A model generated the notes under the pieces. It had not been told where the DNA came from. It did not search any database and was given only the letters and a program-made list of their open reading frames with translations. Shown piece after piece: positions 1 through 9,987 of a stretch of DNA of 64,000 bases; position 1 is the first letter of the stretch, and the number at the start of each line of letters is the position of its first letter. The stretch is from Halosegnis longus. Lineage in GTDB: Archaea > Halobacteriota > Halobacteria > Halobacteriales > Haloarculaceae. Both the position numbers and the translations under genes were made by a program. Where the stretch lies: assembly GCF_009663395.1 (NCBI RefSeq), contig NZ_QKNW01000002.1, positions 1 through 64,000 of the forward strand, given 5' to 3'.

Positions 1-3000
1 AGGCCCCATCGGCGGCCGTCAACACAATCGTCGCCCGGACATCCCGACTCGGATCAAGCGCCTGTAGCCCAACCGCATAGGCGGCCATCTGCGGTTCGTG
101 GTGGGTCGCTCGCCCCTGGACAAACTCGTCGATTGACTCCTCGCCCCAACGATCAGTCTTGAAATCAACAATATGGTAGGCATCATCGGAGACAAGCAGG
201 CGGTCAATCTCCCCGCGCATCGCCACGCGTGCCCCCGACACGAGCTCCTCTAACTCGGCATCAATGCCAAACTCAGCATGGTGACTCTGGACAGCCGGCG
301 TCACTAACGACTCAAGACCCTGGACCGCCGCGTCCGCATCTGCCATCGCAGCCGTCGCCACCGCAGCGATATCAACGGCCTCGACATCAGCCGCTGTCTC
401 GCCAGCAAGCACTTGCCGGACAATGCGCTCAACGGCCTCCTCCGGCGGCGCCATCTCAACCAGTCGGTGGACAAGCGTGCCGTAGGCAGCTGCCGACACG
501 CCACCAGGAATGTCACGCCCACCGCCAGCCGACTGGCCCGCTCCACGATCATGCTCCGGCACGTGGTCTTCCTCAACCACCCCAATCGTCTGGTCATCAA
601 GCCATGCGAGCGACGCCGTTCCAGCTGCAAGGCCACTACACTGCGATGGCGACAGCTGAATCGTCGGGGTCGCCTCTTGGGTCGGCGGGGGCTCATACCC
701 GGACAGATCAACAGTCGGCTGCGTCTCATTCGATAATTCAACCGACTCCGCGGGTGGCTGCCGAATCGTAATCGTCCCGGTTTCCTGCCCATCTGGCCCG
801 GGATATGGCAGCGTTCGCCTGTATTCTCCGTCCGCCGCTAACGCGTCGAACACTGCAGCTGGGCCGTCACCATCTGCCTCCTCATCGGCTTCGAATAGCG
901 CGGCCTGGACCCAGTCACGCCAGGCCTTCGCATCCGTCGGGCTCGGCTCGGCCATCTCACCGGGATACTCACTGTCAGAGCCAGTCGCATGCCGCCCCGT
1001 CAAGACCAGATGATCACGCGCCCGGGTACAGGCAACATACAGTGTGCGCTTCTCTTCGGCTCGCTCTTCATGGCGACGCTGCCGCGCAGCTGTTGCGCGA
1101 CTCAGCGTCTGCTGGGTCCGGAATCGATCCGACGGTGTCGGCCCCTTCAGGCCGAATACAGGCACCCGTTCATCCTCACCGGTCGGCACCGTCTCGAACT
1201 CCGCCTGTTGCGCGCCAAGTCGGGCGCCGCCGGCCTGCGTGAACTTACGATGCATTCCAGGCACGACGACAATCGGGAATTCGTCACCCTTGGCCTCGTG
1301 AATCGTCAGTAACTGCACGCTCCCAGCGTCGGTGTCCTCCTCAGCATCAGCGAACGAGACGACATTCGCTTCGGGGTCATGCTCGGCACGCTCCTGCTGG
1401 TGTTCCAACTGCCGAATCACGCCCGAGAGACTATGCTGGTCGCCGTCGGCAATCGCATCTACACGATCCCGGAATCGCTCCACATTCACCATCGCCGTTT
1501 CGCCACGCTCGTCTGCCCCAATCGCCGCCAGATAGCCAGTTTCGCGAAGCGCCAGCTCAACGACGGCGCCCCATGAGTCTACCTGGCGACCATCGACATC
1601 GGGATCCGTGCCAGCTGCCTCGCGCAACATTGTCAGCGTCCGCGCAATCGCGGCCCACTCCTCGCCATCGGCGGCCTGCAGCGCCTGCCACAGCTCCACA
1701 TCGTCCCCGTCGGCACCGGCTTGATCGTCGCGACCAGCGACAGCCAGCTGGGCAAGGCTATCATCTGGCTGGCCAAACAGTGGCGACCGCAACACCGCAT
1801 ACAAGGCTCGGTTATCGGTCGGATCAGCGATGACGCGTAACAGATTACAGAGTGTCTCGACTTCCGGCGTCTCGAAGAATCCCTGCCCCTTCACCACGGT
1901 ATGTGGAATCTCCGCTCGTCGAAGCGCCCGCTCATAGGCCGCGAGCTCACTCCGCGACCGGAGCAACACCGCCACATCACCAGGCCGAGCTGAACGGGCG
2001 CGTTCAATCGGTTCCGTCTGGGTGGCGGCGAGCTCGGCATACTCCGGATCGTCGGCTGAGACGCTTTCATAGACGGTCGTGTCGCCAGTGAGTAACTCAG
2101 CAATGCGGGTCGCAACCACCGACGCCTCAAGCCGGGCGGGCTCATCGCTTCCCTGGGTGAGCATATGCGTCGCCACATCAGGGAGGAGCGTTTCCTGGAG
2201 TTTGGCGTCCGTCGGCACCGGAATGTACTCGACAGCCGATGTCACACCATGTGGATTCGTCCGTCCGGCACGCAACGGCTCTGACCGCGCCTCGAAGTCT
2301 GCCGGCTTGCCGTCTCGCTCAGCATACCACGGCTCACCGTCACGGGGCCGGCCAACGAAGATCCGCTCGAACAGGCCATTGATTGCTTCTAGTGGCCGTT
2401 GGAGTGTCCGGAAATTCGTCGCCAATGGCGGCTGGGCCGTGGAATACCCCGCCGCGTCGTTTGCTGCTTTGAGCGTCGCTTCGCCATCGGCAAACACGCT
2501 GACATCGGCGCCGCGGAAGCGGTAGATACTCTGTTTTGCATCACCGACGATGAACAGATTCGTCGCTGTTGGCTCCGCCGGCTCCTCACACGTGAGCTGT
2601 TTGATGATGGCCCATTGCTCCGGATTTGTATCCTGGAATTCATCCACCATCACATACGCCTCCTGGGGCGACTCGCCAGACTCACTCATGAATCCAAGCT
2701 CGCGGCGTGCAGTCGGCGATATCGAGGCCAAGAAGTGGTTCGTCAGCGCAATCAAATCGCCGTAATCGACGACATTCTCCTCACGCTTTCGCTCGGTATA
2801 TGCAGTAAATGCCTCTGTCGCCAGTGTCGCAAACGCCTGCACATCCGGGTAGGTGAGTTCGGCTGTCTGGAACGGTTGCTCTGGAATTGCGTCCCACGCG
2901 CCTTCCTGTGCATATGCAAAAAGCGACTCAAGGGCGTCAGCATACAGCCCAAGCGACGACTCTGGATACTCGTCAGCAATTCCCCCCTCCGGACGTAACG

Positions 3001-4024
3001 CTTCGTAGACGGTGCCACTGCTGCTTGAGATGACGGCCGCAAGCACACCAATCGCCATCTCGCGGCGTTCAGCCGTCGACAGTGACGACAGATCAGCCGA
3101 CGGATCTGCATACTCGCCAAGCGCCCCAGCCACGTTGTTCAGCATCCACGACTCCGTATTGCCGTGTAATTCGGCTTCGGCCTCGGCCGGAAGTGCCTCG
3201 AAGGCCGCCACCATCGTCTGCCCGTGTTCGATTACGGCTGGGGTGATGGTTTCCAACCGTGCAAGCGACAAGCCCGAGTCCTCCGTGTCGAAATACTGCG
3301 CCGCGACACGATCACGGTAGTCGGCGGCTGACGTACAGGCGTCCATCGTCGAGAGCCACTCATACGTCGTGGCTCGTGGCGTGAACGCCAGAAAATCAGT
3401 GAGCATCTCTGCCAGCGTCTCCCGCGGAAACCGCCGTGCCAGTCGTTCAACGGCGTCGGGGGCCTCTGGGTCGCGGAACACTGCCGCAACGGCCGCCTCC
3501 TGTAGCGCCGTCGCGTCTCCCTCCTCGGCTACCTCAAACCCGATATCAAGTCCGTCATACGTCATGCCGTAGCGGCCAAGCGGTGTCTCGGCGTCGACAG
3601 TCGGTGTGGTCGTCGCGCCGACGGCATGCTCGCTCAAGAGCCGGTGACACAGGCCGTGCAGGGTGTGAATATAGGCGTCGTCAAGCCCATCCGCAACGGC
3701 CCGCCATGTTCGAAACTCCGGGCCAGAGTCAGCCGCTGAGAGGCGGCTGAGGATTTCTTCACGGACGCTTTCCACAAGATCATCCGCGGCGCGTTCAGTG
3801 AATGTTGTCGTCAGAATCTGTTCGGGAATCGCTTCCGCAGCCGCCAGCCGCGCCGATTCATCGGCTGTTGGCAGGGCGGCGACTCGCTGCTCCAGAATCT
3901 GCATATATCGCGCCGTCAGCGTCGTTGTTTTGCCCGTCCCCGCCCCGGCCCGCACACTCACGTTCCGATCAAGCGTCGTTGCAGCCGTCTGTTGTTCCGG
4001 CTCCAGTCGCTCCTCGTCAATCAT
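1..4024 (-). CDS. AddA/UvrD-like helicase-nuclease, C-terminus cut by window edge
   Basis: Superfamily 1 helicase fused to a RecB-type nuclease, the AddA-like partner in double-strand-break end processing. I translated the start directly: Walker A motif AGAGTGKTT lies at about residues 26-34 and Walker B VMVDEFQDT near residue 457. Near residues 1270-1290 the nuclease core GEIDRLLVSDDAYHIVDFKT is visible, with the Gly-x-Ile-Asp and Asp-Phe-Lys signature of RecB nucleases. About 1341 codons lie in the window, and only a short C-terminal tail should be missing. The ATG is the first possible start after an in-frame stop just upstream. It lies 106 bases behind the AddB-like gene on the same strand, so the two probably form one operon. 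AddAB-type complexes are mainly bacterial; archaea usually use Mre11-Rad50/HerA-NurA. Confidence 0.9.
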   Translation of the reverse strand, partial: MIDEERLEPEQQTAATTLDRNVSVRAGAGTGKTTTLTARYMQILEQRVAALPTADESARLAAAEAIPEQILTTTFTERAADDLVESVREEILSRLSAADSGPEFRTWRAVADGLDDAYIHTLHGLCHRLLSEHAVGATTTPTVDAETPLGRYGMTYDGLDIGFEVAEEGDATALQEAAVAAVFRDPEAPDAVERLARRFPRETLAEMLTDFLAFTPRATTYEWLSTMDACTSAADYRDRVAAQYFDTEDSGLSLARLETITPAVIEHGQTMVAAFEALPAEAEAELHGNTESWMLNNVAGALGEYADPSADLSSLSTAERREMAIGVLAAVISSSSGTVYEALRPEGGIADEYPESSLGLYADALESLFAYAQEGAWDAIPEQPFQTAELTYPDVQAFATLATEAFTAYTERKREENVVDYGDLIALTNHFLASISPTARRELGFMSESGESPQEAYVMVDEFQDTNPEQWAIIKQLTCEEPAEPTATNLFIVGDAKQSIYRFRGADVSVFADGEATLKAANDAAGYSTAQPPLATNFRTLQRPLEAINGLFERIFVGRPRDGEPWYAERDGKPADFEARSEPLRAGRTNPHGVTSAVEYIPVPTDAKLQETLLPDVATHMLTQGSDEPARLEASVVATRIAELLTGDTTVYESVSADDPEYAELAATQTEPIERARSARPGDVAVLLRSRSELAAYERALRRAEIPHTVVKGQGFFETPEVETLCNLLRVIADPTDNRALYAVLRSPLFGQPDDSLAQLAVAGRDDQAGADGDDVELWQALQAADGEEWAAIARTLTMLREAAGTDPDVDGRQVDSWGAVVELALRETGYLAAIGADERGETAMVNVERFRDRVDAIADGDQHSLSGVIRQLEHQQERAEHDPEANVVSFADAEEDTDAGSVQLLTIHEAKGDEFPIVVVPGMHRKFTQAGGARLGAQQAEFETVPTGEDERVPVFGLKGPTPSDRFRTQQTLSRATAARQRRHEERAEEKRTLYVACTRARDHLVLTGRHATGSDSEYPGEMAEPSPTDAKAWRDWVQAALFEADEEADGDGPAAVFDALAADGEYRRTLPYPGPDGQETGTITIRQPPAESVELSNETQPTVDLSGYEPPPTQEATPTIQLSPSQCSGLAAGTASLAWLDDQTIGVVEEDHVPEHDRGAGQSAGGGRDIPGGVSAAAYGTLVHRLVEMAPPEEAVERIVRQVLAGETAADVEAVDIAAVATAAMADADAAVQGLESLVTPAVQSHHAEFGIDAELEELVSGARVAMRGEIDRLLVSDDAYHIVDFKTDRWGEESIDEFVQGRATHHEPQMAAYAVGLQALDPSRDVRATIVLTAADGA

Positions 4025-4130
4025 CGCGGGCCTCCAGTCGCATCACCGGGCGCATAGATGATGTGGCGGCAAGGGTGCAAAGAAAGTTCCTGTGGGCACG
4101 CTCGGGCGTCGTGGCTTGCCTCACGGTAGG

Positions 4131-7100
4131 CTACGTCCATGAGGAGTCACTGGCAGGCATGTATGCCGGCGCATCGCCAACTCCGTCACGCCGCGCCTGG
4201 CGGTGGTGATGGCGCACATCACAGACATGGGCAAAGTCACAATGGGAACACCCAGCCGTGTCCGCTTCAAGCAGCGTCGGATGGAAGACGCCCGCCGTAA
4301 GTGCCTCCCGAATCGCTGCTAACCGCTCGTCAAGCGTCGTCGTGAGAAACTCCGCAAGTGTCTCTCCCTCTGTAGCATCCGCAGCAAACAGCTGATCTGT
4401 GCCAGTCGTGTACGGAAGCGCCATGCCAGAGTGGCCACGCCAGCCAGCCACATCCGCCCCAGCCAGTGGCGTCCCGGCATAGCCCGCCGTTGTCGGCGCA
4501 TCAAGTGTGTAGTATGCCGCGCCGATTGGCGACCAGTCAGCATCGAGCGTGGCATCCAACAAGCGGAGATACACGGGCAGCTGGAAGCTCACACCGCGTC
4601 GAATCTCGTCGATACTCGGATACGAGCCCGTCTTGTAATCGACAGCAACAAACTCGGTGCCGTCATCGCCTGGCTGGATATCGACGCGGTCCACCTTTCC
4701 CCTGACAGACAATCCCTCAATGAGCTCGACGGGCTCTTGCGACAAGGGTGTCTCAACCGCCCCGTTGCGCACATCAAGCCCAACCGTCGCTTCAAACAAT
4801 GCTGGCTGTGTCGTCAAGCGGCCGGAATCCCGAACGAGCTCATCACGCAACCGCACGAATACGCCACGATAACCGGGCGGGCCAGCATACGGATTCTCTC
4901 GGCTGTTCGGTTCAAGCCCGGCCAGTAGCCGCGTGAGAAACCCATCACTGAATGGCGACTCAAACTGGGCCATTGCTGAGTCTGCACGCTCTGCCATCGC
5001 CGCCGCAACCATCGCGTCCGCGACGCCATCACTGGCTTGGAAATCAATCGGCTCACCGGGCTCGTCCTGGAGTCGCTTGCCAACCCGCGCCAGCGTATTG
5101 TGAATAAACGTGCCGCCAATCCGGGCATCCGGATCCTGAGCCCGTTCCGTCGGCGGCTCGAATCCCAGCAGCTCACCCATGTAATATCGGAAGCCACACG
5201 TCGCAAACGTATCCAATCGCGACGGGCTGATCGGCCCGTCAAGCACCCCAAGCGCCGTCGCAGTCTCCGTCGAGATCCAGCCGTCGTAGGCCGTCGTCTC
5301 CGGTCGCTGGCGGGCAGTTGCAAGCGTCACGCCGGCCTGGAGTCGGTCACCAACGGGCGTGTCGGCAAATGGTGGCTGGCTCGCAGCCGACGCAGCCATC
5401 TCAACCCCATCCTCCTGTATCGCCGTGTCCGCAAGCGCCCGTCCGACGACCCGTTGGGCATCTAATGCTGTCTGCGGTGGCTGTGCCCCATCACGCTGCT
5501 TCGTCGGGGAGACATCAGTACCGATCCGCTTGAGCTCAGCCAGCAAATCCGCAATTACCGTCGGGTCGCCCTCGGCCGTCTGATCAGGGTGCGACAGCGT
5601 TATTTCGGTCATCTGGGCACACAGAATCCCAAGGGCATATCGCGCCTGTTGGCGCGTATCTGTTGCTGCGAAGTCCGGGTGGACATCGTTGACAGCTCGA
5701 GTAAAAGCGAGTCGAGTCGGCGTTGACGGGAATGCATCAGCCGTGAGCCCAACCACGAATGCGTGTGTCGCTGACTGCAGCAGTGTCTCTCCATATGTGC
5801 AGATCTGAACGCCCGATTCCGCGCCCAGTGTCCACTCCACGGTAGTCGTTTCGAGGGCGCGCGGCAGGACATCACTCAATGCCCCATCGCTCTCACTGGT
5901 GTCAAGCGTCGCGGCGACACGCTCCAGCGTCCGAACCGCGGCTCGCTCCCGGGTTGTTACCCACGGCTGGCGCGTCTCAACCTCGCGAAGCTGCCAGTCG
6001 GCTGTCGAAGACAGGATGCCCAACTGACGACACAGCGTCGCAAGTGTCTCCGATGCGGTCTCTGGAGCCGCTGTGAGTGACGCACAACACTCGATCAGCC
6101 AGGCCCGTTCGGCCTGTAGTTGACTAGCTGGCGACTCCTCACCGTCGGAGGACGATGAGTTGGCCTCGGCATCCGCTGTGGTGACAGTCGTCGCGTCCGC
6201 AAGGATCTCGGGGAGCGCGTCGAGGCGTGTCTCAGCCGGCAGCATATCTTCATCGACACGGATCGAGCCGGCCAATCCACTCAGGGGCTGGGCTGGTGTC
6301 GTCAGTGGGGTGGCGGCCAACTGTCGTACGGTCTCCAAGGTCGCTTCTCCCTCTGCAATCGTCAGACACAACGAGAGCACGGTTCCGAGTTCGGTATCTA
6401 CCCCCGAGCACGATTGCTCAACTGTCGCCGGAATTCCGTAGCTTCGGCATGTCTCATACAGCGTTCGGCAGGCATCCGGATCACTCGCCGCAATGAGCAC
6501 CTCTGCTGGGTCGGTTCCGTCCGCTAATGTTGCTCGCACACGGCGTGCGACACCCCGACGCTCATGGGCTGGCGTCGGATACGTGTCCCAACAAATGCCC
6601 GTTGTCGCAAGCGATGGGGCAGCCGTCTCCGGCCGATAGCGATACAGGTGGCTAGCAAGGCCCGATGTATCAGTCGCTGATTTGGCGTGGAATCCAAGCT
6701 GGCGATACGTGCGCCAGGCGCGACTAGCTCCCTGATCGACACCCGTCAGTGGCGCAGCAAGCGTCGGCTCACTGGCCGCTGTTGACAAAGGCAGTGTGGC
6801 AATGACGGTCGTCTCAGTCGCCATGATGGCATCGAGGAGGCGTCGTTCCAATGGTGAGAAGAACGGTTGCGGGCCGATTACAACGGCATCTGTGGATGCA
6901 AGGGCCGCCGCAAGAAGTTCGCCATCATCAATCACGCGTTCATATCGCTCAGTTCGAAGCGTTTGCCGGTCGGTCGGATCCGATGCAGCAATCGTTCGCT
7001 CCCGATCAAAGGCCGTCGAGAGCTCATGCAATGCCGTCAGAATTGACTCAGGCAACTCAGCCAGGCGTGCGTCAGTTGTAATCGTTGCTGGCTCAGTGAG

Positions 7101-7496
7101 CCCGGCGAATTCAAGCAACGACAGCAGATCTTCAGCTTGCTGGCAGACACCAGCGCCAGCATGTGGCACGGACGCAGCAAGCGGATGCTCAGCCGGTAGT
7201 GAATCAACAGCCCGTTCCACCAATCGCTGTCGCTGTTCGCCTGAAAGTGCATGTTCACGTGTTTCGAAGGCATGCCGCTCTAGTGCCTGATCAACAAGGC
7301 GATCGAAGGTTGTCGTCTGCAGTTGGAGTGGTGTTCCATGCTCAAGCCACAACTCGCGCGCAGCGTCGGTCTCATCGCGCGATGGCGTCACATAGAGGAC
7401 TCGCTCTGGAAGTGGCTCTGCATGTGACGCTGCATCGCCAAAGGCAGCGTCAAGTGCCGTCGCCGGATCAGTGGCGACGTGCAGCGTTGGAGACAT
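4131..7496 (-). CDS. AddB-like PD-(D/E)XK nuclease with iron-sulfur cysteines
   Basis: Protein of 1121 residues with AddB/Cas4-like nuclease features at its C-terminal end. The sequence shows FATCGFRYYMGELLG near residue 765 (first cluster cysteine), a nuclease core with VDYKTG near residue 950, and a terminal CSHCDFAHVC near residue 1080. Four cysteines split this way around the nuclease domain are the established ligand pattern of the 4Fe-4S cluster in AddB. The N-terminal part should be a helicase-like fold without a clear Walker A, consistent with AddB as the structural partner of AddA. I chose the ATG preceding SPTLHVATD because the 42 codons upstream look like leader sequence. It precedes the AddA-like gene on the same strand. 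Confidence 0.88.
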   Translation of the reverse strand: MSPTLHVATDPATALDAAFGDAASHAEPLPERVLYVTPSRDETDAARELWLEHGTPLQLQTTTFDRLVDQALERHAFETREHALSGEQRQRLVERAVDSLPAEHPLAASVPHAGAGVCQQAEDLLSLLEFAGLTEPATITTDARLAELPESILTALHELSTAFDRERTIAASDPTDRQTLRTERYERVIDDGELLAAALASTDAVVIGPQPFFSPLERRLLDAIMATETTVIATLPLSTAASEPTLAAPLTGVDQGASRAWRTYRQLGFHAKSATDTSGLASHLYRYRPETAAPSLATTGICWDTYPTPAHERRGVARRVRATLADGTDPAEVLIAASDPDACRTLYETCRSYGIPATVEQSCSGVDTELGTVLSLCLTIAEGEATLETVRQLAATPLTTPAQPLSGLAGSIRVDEDMLPAETRLDALPEILADATTVTTADAEANSSSSDGEESPASQLQAERAWLIECCASLTAAPETASETLATLCRQLGILSSTADWQLREVETRQPWVTTRERAAVRTLERVAATLDTSESDGALSDVLPRALETTTVEWTLGAESGVQICTYGETLLQSATHAFVVGLTADAFPSTPTRLAFTRAVNDVHPDFAATDTRQQARYALGILCAQMTEITLSHPDQTAEGDPTVIADLLAELKRIGTDVSPTKQRDGAQPPQTALDAQRVVGRALADTAIQEDGVEMAASAASQPPFADTPVGDRLQAGVTLATARQRPETTAYDGWISTETATALGVLDGPISPSRLDTFATCGFRYYMGELLGFEPPTERAQDPDARIGGTFIHNTLARVGKRLQDEPGEPIDFQASDGVADAMVAAAMAERADSAMAQFESPFSDGFLTRLLAGLEPNSRENPYAGPPGYRGVFVRLRDELVRDSGRLTTQPALFEATVGLDVRNGAVETPLSQEPVELIEGLSVRGKVDRVDIQPGDDGTEFVAVDYKTGSYPSIDEIRRGVSFQLPVYLRLLDATLDADWSPIGAAYYTLDAPTTAGYAGTPLAGADVAGWRGHSGMALPYTTGTDQLFAADATEGETLAEFLTTTLDERLAAIREALTAGVFHPTLLEADTAGCSHCDFAHVCDVRHHHRQARRDGVGDAPAYMPASDSSWT

Positions 7497-7624
7497 AGTT
7501 AGTAGGCACCCACGAGCTGTAAGAAGGTTTCCACAACGTGGCAATGCCAGTCGTGGATGTTCGTCTCGGCAATGGTTATTGAAATACGCGGACAGGAAGC
7601 CCACCACTGCCGCCTGCAGCACAC

Positions 7625-8785
7625 TCAGTATGTTTGGGGCGGTTGCTCGAGAATCTGGAAGATTTCTGTTGCACGATACTCAGCCGGTCGGCCCTGGCTC
7701 TCGACCTCCTCAAGGATTCCTGCCTCGAGTAATGATTGAATTGCTCGGTAGGCAGTCGATCGATCGACATCATACATGTCCGCGACAACAGCCACCGTCA
7801 CAAACGGAGTGGTAAACAAATCGCAGGCAAGCCGTGCAGCGGTCTTTGCTTGGCCTCCATACTGGTCAGTATACGTCTGTTCCAAAGTGGCAAGTTCACG
7901 GGTTCGGACAACGGCTTCCTCGGCTTGCTGTTTAATCCCAGTGAGGAAGAAGTCAAGCCATGCACCCCACTCTCCGTCTGTTCGAACAGCTTCCATTCGC
8001 TCGATATATGTTCGCTTGTTCCGGTTGAAGAACTCCGAGAGATAGAGATTTGGCGTGGAGAGATACTCTTGATCGATCAGTTGGAGCGTGATGAGGAGTC
8101 GGCCTAGTCGCCCATTGCCATCGCCGTAGGGGTGAATAGTTTCAAACTGATAGTGAAACAAGGCGATATCGATGAGGGTGTGGTAGTTTCCTCCAGTCTG
8201 ATAGTACGTTAACAGCGATTCCATCAGATCCGGCGTAACGCCGGGTGCAGGCGGGAGATATGCACCAAGATGATTTGGAGTTTGCTTGTATTCGCCAATC
8301 GTAGCAGTCTCTACCCGCCTGTCCGGCAGGTCGGTGAGAAGCACCTCATGAAGATCGTGGAGGAGCTGCTCTGTCAGCCCGTCCCTGCTAACTGCTTTGC
8401 GTCCTATTTCAATGGCTTGTTCGTAGTTCAGGACCTCCTGCGCATCTTTCGTTTCACTAGCCACTGTGGACGCTGATGCCACCTCAGTATGCGTTTCGTA
8501 CTGATAGACACTTGTGTAATCGACATTTGCACCCTCAATTTCCGCGGATTCCATCGCCTCCTTTCGAAGCAGACTCGTATACAACAGCGGCGAGAATTCA
8601 GCTGCTGCTGTCCCTCCGCTTAATTTACCCAGCCAATACGTTGCGTCGGCAAGCAGTTCATACAGCCTGTCTGGAAGTGTGAGCGGAGGGGATGGAGGCA
8701 GCGGATCTGGTCGATAGTACGACTGGTCACCGTACGAGACGAGCCTCCCGGGCGCAGTGTCTGCAAGTGTGAACTCACGCGCCAT
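7625..8785 (-). CDS. Fic family protein with C-terminal winged helix
   Basis: Fic enzymes usually transfer AMP from ATP to a hydroxyl side chain of a target protein. The active-site loop HPYGDGNGRLGR is intact near residues 218-229. An N-terminal S-A-E-I-E-G matches the inhibitory helix motif (S/T)xxxE(G/N) of class II Fic proteins, so the enzyme is probably auto-inhibited. The last about 70 residues form a winged-helix-like segment (VADMYDVDRSTAYRAIQSLL), as in the common Fic-wHTH subfamily, suggesting DNA binding or autoregulation. At 386 residues it is typical in length. The start is the ATG of MAREFTLADT; an upstream in-frame ATG would add 19 atypical residues. It stands alone, codirectional with the AddB-like gene. 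The target is unknown. Confidence 0.88.
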   Translation of the reverse strand: MAREFTLADTAPGRLVSYGDQSYYRPDPLPPSPPLTLPDRLYELLADATYWLGKLSGGTAAAEFSPLLYTSLLRKEAMESAEIEGANVDYTSVYQYETHTEVASASTVASETKDAQEVLNYEQAIEIGRKAVSRDGLTEQLLHDLHEVLLTDLPDRRVETATIGEYKQTPNHLGAYLPPAPGVTPDLMESLLTYYQTGGNYHTLIDIALFHYQFETIHPYGDGNGRLGRLLITLQLIDQEYLSTPNLYLSEFFNRNKRTYIERMEAVRTDGEWGAWLDFFLTGIKQQAEEAVVRTRELATLEQTYTDQYGGQAKTAARLACDLFTTPFVTVAVVADMYDVDRSTAYRAIQSLLEAGILEEVESQGRPAEYRATEIFQILEQPPQTY

Positions 8786-8962
8786 TGTGCATATAAGATC
8801 GATATAGCTGCAGTATTGTGAATCTTCGTGCCGCCATTGCACGGCTCACCGATTTGTAGACATAAACTATGCATTTTGGAGAACCAAATGCAACGTTGGG
8901 CGTATAGAAAGCCCCGACACTGCAGACACACCGTTGACTGCATCACGGTGAATGTGAGGAAA

Positions 8963-8978
8963 TCCGGAAACCCGGAAG
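8963..8978 (+). promoter_or_regulatory. Shared 16-base promoter element, copy 1
   Basis: Reads TCCGGAAACCCGGAAG and ends 43 bases before the ATG of the ImuA-like/PolB2 operon, just upstream of the expected TATA/BRE zone (AACATAC). The same element with one base different (CCCGGAAACCCGGAAG) occurs before the Orc1/Cdc6 gene and the small wHTH gene downstream. The position suits an activator or repressor site. Confidence 0.75.
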
Positions 8979-9021
8979 CGACCCTGCGACCCTCAACATA
9001 CAGCCGCGCGAAGATGTGTGT

Positions 9022-9705
9022 ATGGCACACCACCACGCTCCACGCGGACCAGACCGGAGTGAGGGCCCACAGCTCGAGCCGGGAATCACACTCCTGCATA
9101 CAACGGCCGTGCAGTCGCCTGGTTTTGTCCAGCTTGTCTGCAGCTCGCTTGCAGCCGCTGACGATGCATTGTGGATTGATAGCCGCAACACCGCCAACAC
9201 ATATCGCCTCTACGAGACTGTCAGTGACGAGCGACAGCTTTCCGGGTTACAGATTGCCCGAGCCTTCACCGCCTACCAGCATTTCGAGCTATGTCGGCAG
9301 CTCTGTCGCCGCGTCACGCCGGACACAACGCTCGTCTGCTTGCCAAACATTGTGAGTCTCTATCAGGACGATGACGTCCCGGCGCATGAACGTGAGCAGC
9401 TATTCACGGCCGTCTGTGCCGGGCTGGCTGGGCTCGTGGAGACGTATTCGCTGCGTGTGGTGATCTCCACCCCAGCTGCGAACGAGCTTGTCGACCGGCT
9501 CACAGCGCTTGCTGACCGAGAACTCTCCGTTGAGACCACGCCATTTGGGTGTTATTTCGAGGGCGACGACTACGAGACGACGCTGTATCCGACGCAACAC
9601 GGGTGGCAGACTACCATTCCGTACTGGGTTGAGCTGTTCGGCGTTGTCGACGATACGCAGCTCGTTGAGACGGCCTACAAAACAGAGTTTGCAGGGGTTG
9701 CATAG
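9022..9705 (+). CDS. Degenerate RecA-fold (ImuA/RadA-like) protein
   Basis: About 227 residues with the layout of a RecA/RadA core but no working Walker A. Instead of GxxxxGKT the N-terminus has LEPGITLLHTTAVQSPG. RadA-like landmarks remain: LWIDSRNTANTYRLYE (compare the vIDtE..f..eR strand), GLQIARAFTAYQHF (compare nI.vaRAfn), and LVCLPNIVSLY followed by a long helix and LRVVISTP. An inactivated RecA-like protein beside a B-family polymerase is the arrangement described for the Sulfolobales dpo2 operon and, by analogy, bacterial imuA-imuB-dnaE2 mutagenesis cassettes. The ATG of MAHHHAPRG is preferred; an in-frame GTG lies two codons upstream. The next gene starts directly after its stop codon. 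Confidence 0.7.
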   Translation: MAHHHAPRGPDRSEGPQLEPGITLLHTTAVQSPGFVQLVCSSLAAADDALWIDSRNTANTYRLYETVSDERQLSGLQIARAFTAYQHFELCRQLCRRVTPDTTLVCLPNIVSLYQDDDVPAHEREQLFTAVCAGLAGLVETYSLRVVISTPAANELVDRLTALADRELSVETTPFGCYFEGDDYETTLYPTQHGWQTTIPYWVELFGVVDDTQLVETAYKTEFAGVA

Positions 9706-9987
9706 ATGGGCCGAACAAATCCGACCTATCGCCGGTTTCTCGATGGGCAGCGCGAACAGTGGAGTGGCTACCGCCGAGCCCTCCGCTATGAGGCGAAACA
9801 GGATTTTGATTCGATCTTTGCGTATGCCGAGCGGTATGCCGATGCAGCCGGCTATCTGAATCGGACGGATCCCTCGACCGCGCTGCTTGTCTCGATGCTT
9901 ATCGGTGTAGAAGCCGAACGGCGCCAGCTCGCTGACCGTGTTGCTGCGCTTGAGGCAGCCTGTGATGATGTCACTCCTGACTGTTGA
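9706..9987 (+). CDS. Small helical protein of the PolB2 operon
   Basis: 93 residues, basic at the N-terminus (GRTNPTYRRFLDGQREQW) with a probable coiled coil at the C-terminus (VEAERRQLADRVAALEAA). I do not recognise a characterised family. It sits between the degenerate RecA-fold gene (its ATG follows that stop codon immediately) and the polymerase, whose start overlaps its end by about 22 bases, so translation of all three is probably coupled. The small size and position suggest an adaptor between the RecA-like protein and the polymerase; this is inference from gene order only. Confidence 0.75.
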   Translation: MGRTNPTYRRFLDGQREQWSGYRRALRYEAKQDFDSIFAYAERYADAAGYLNRTDPSTALLVSMLIGVEAERRQLADRVAALEAACDDVTPDC

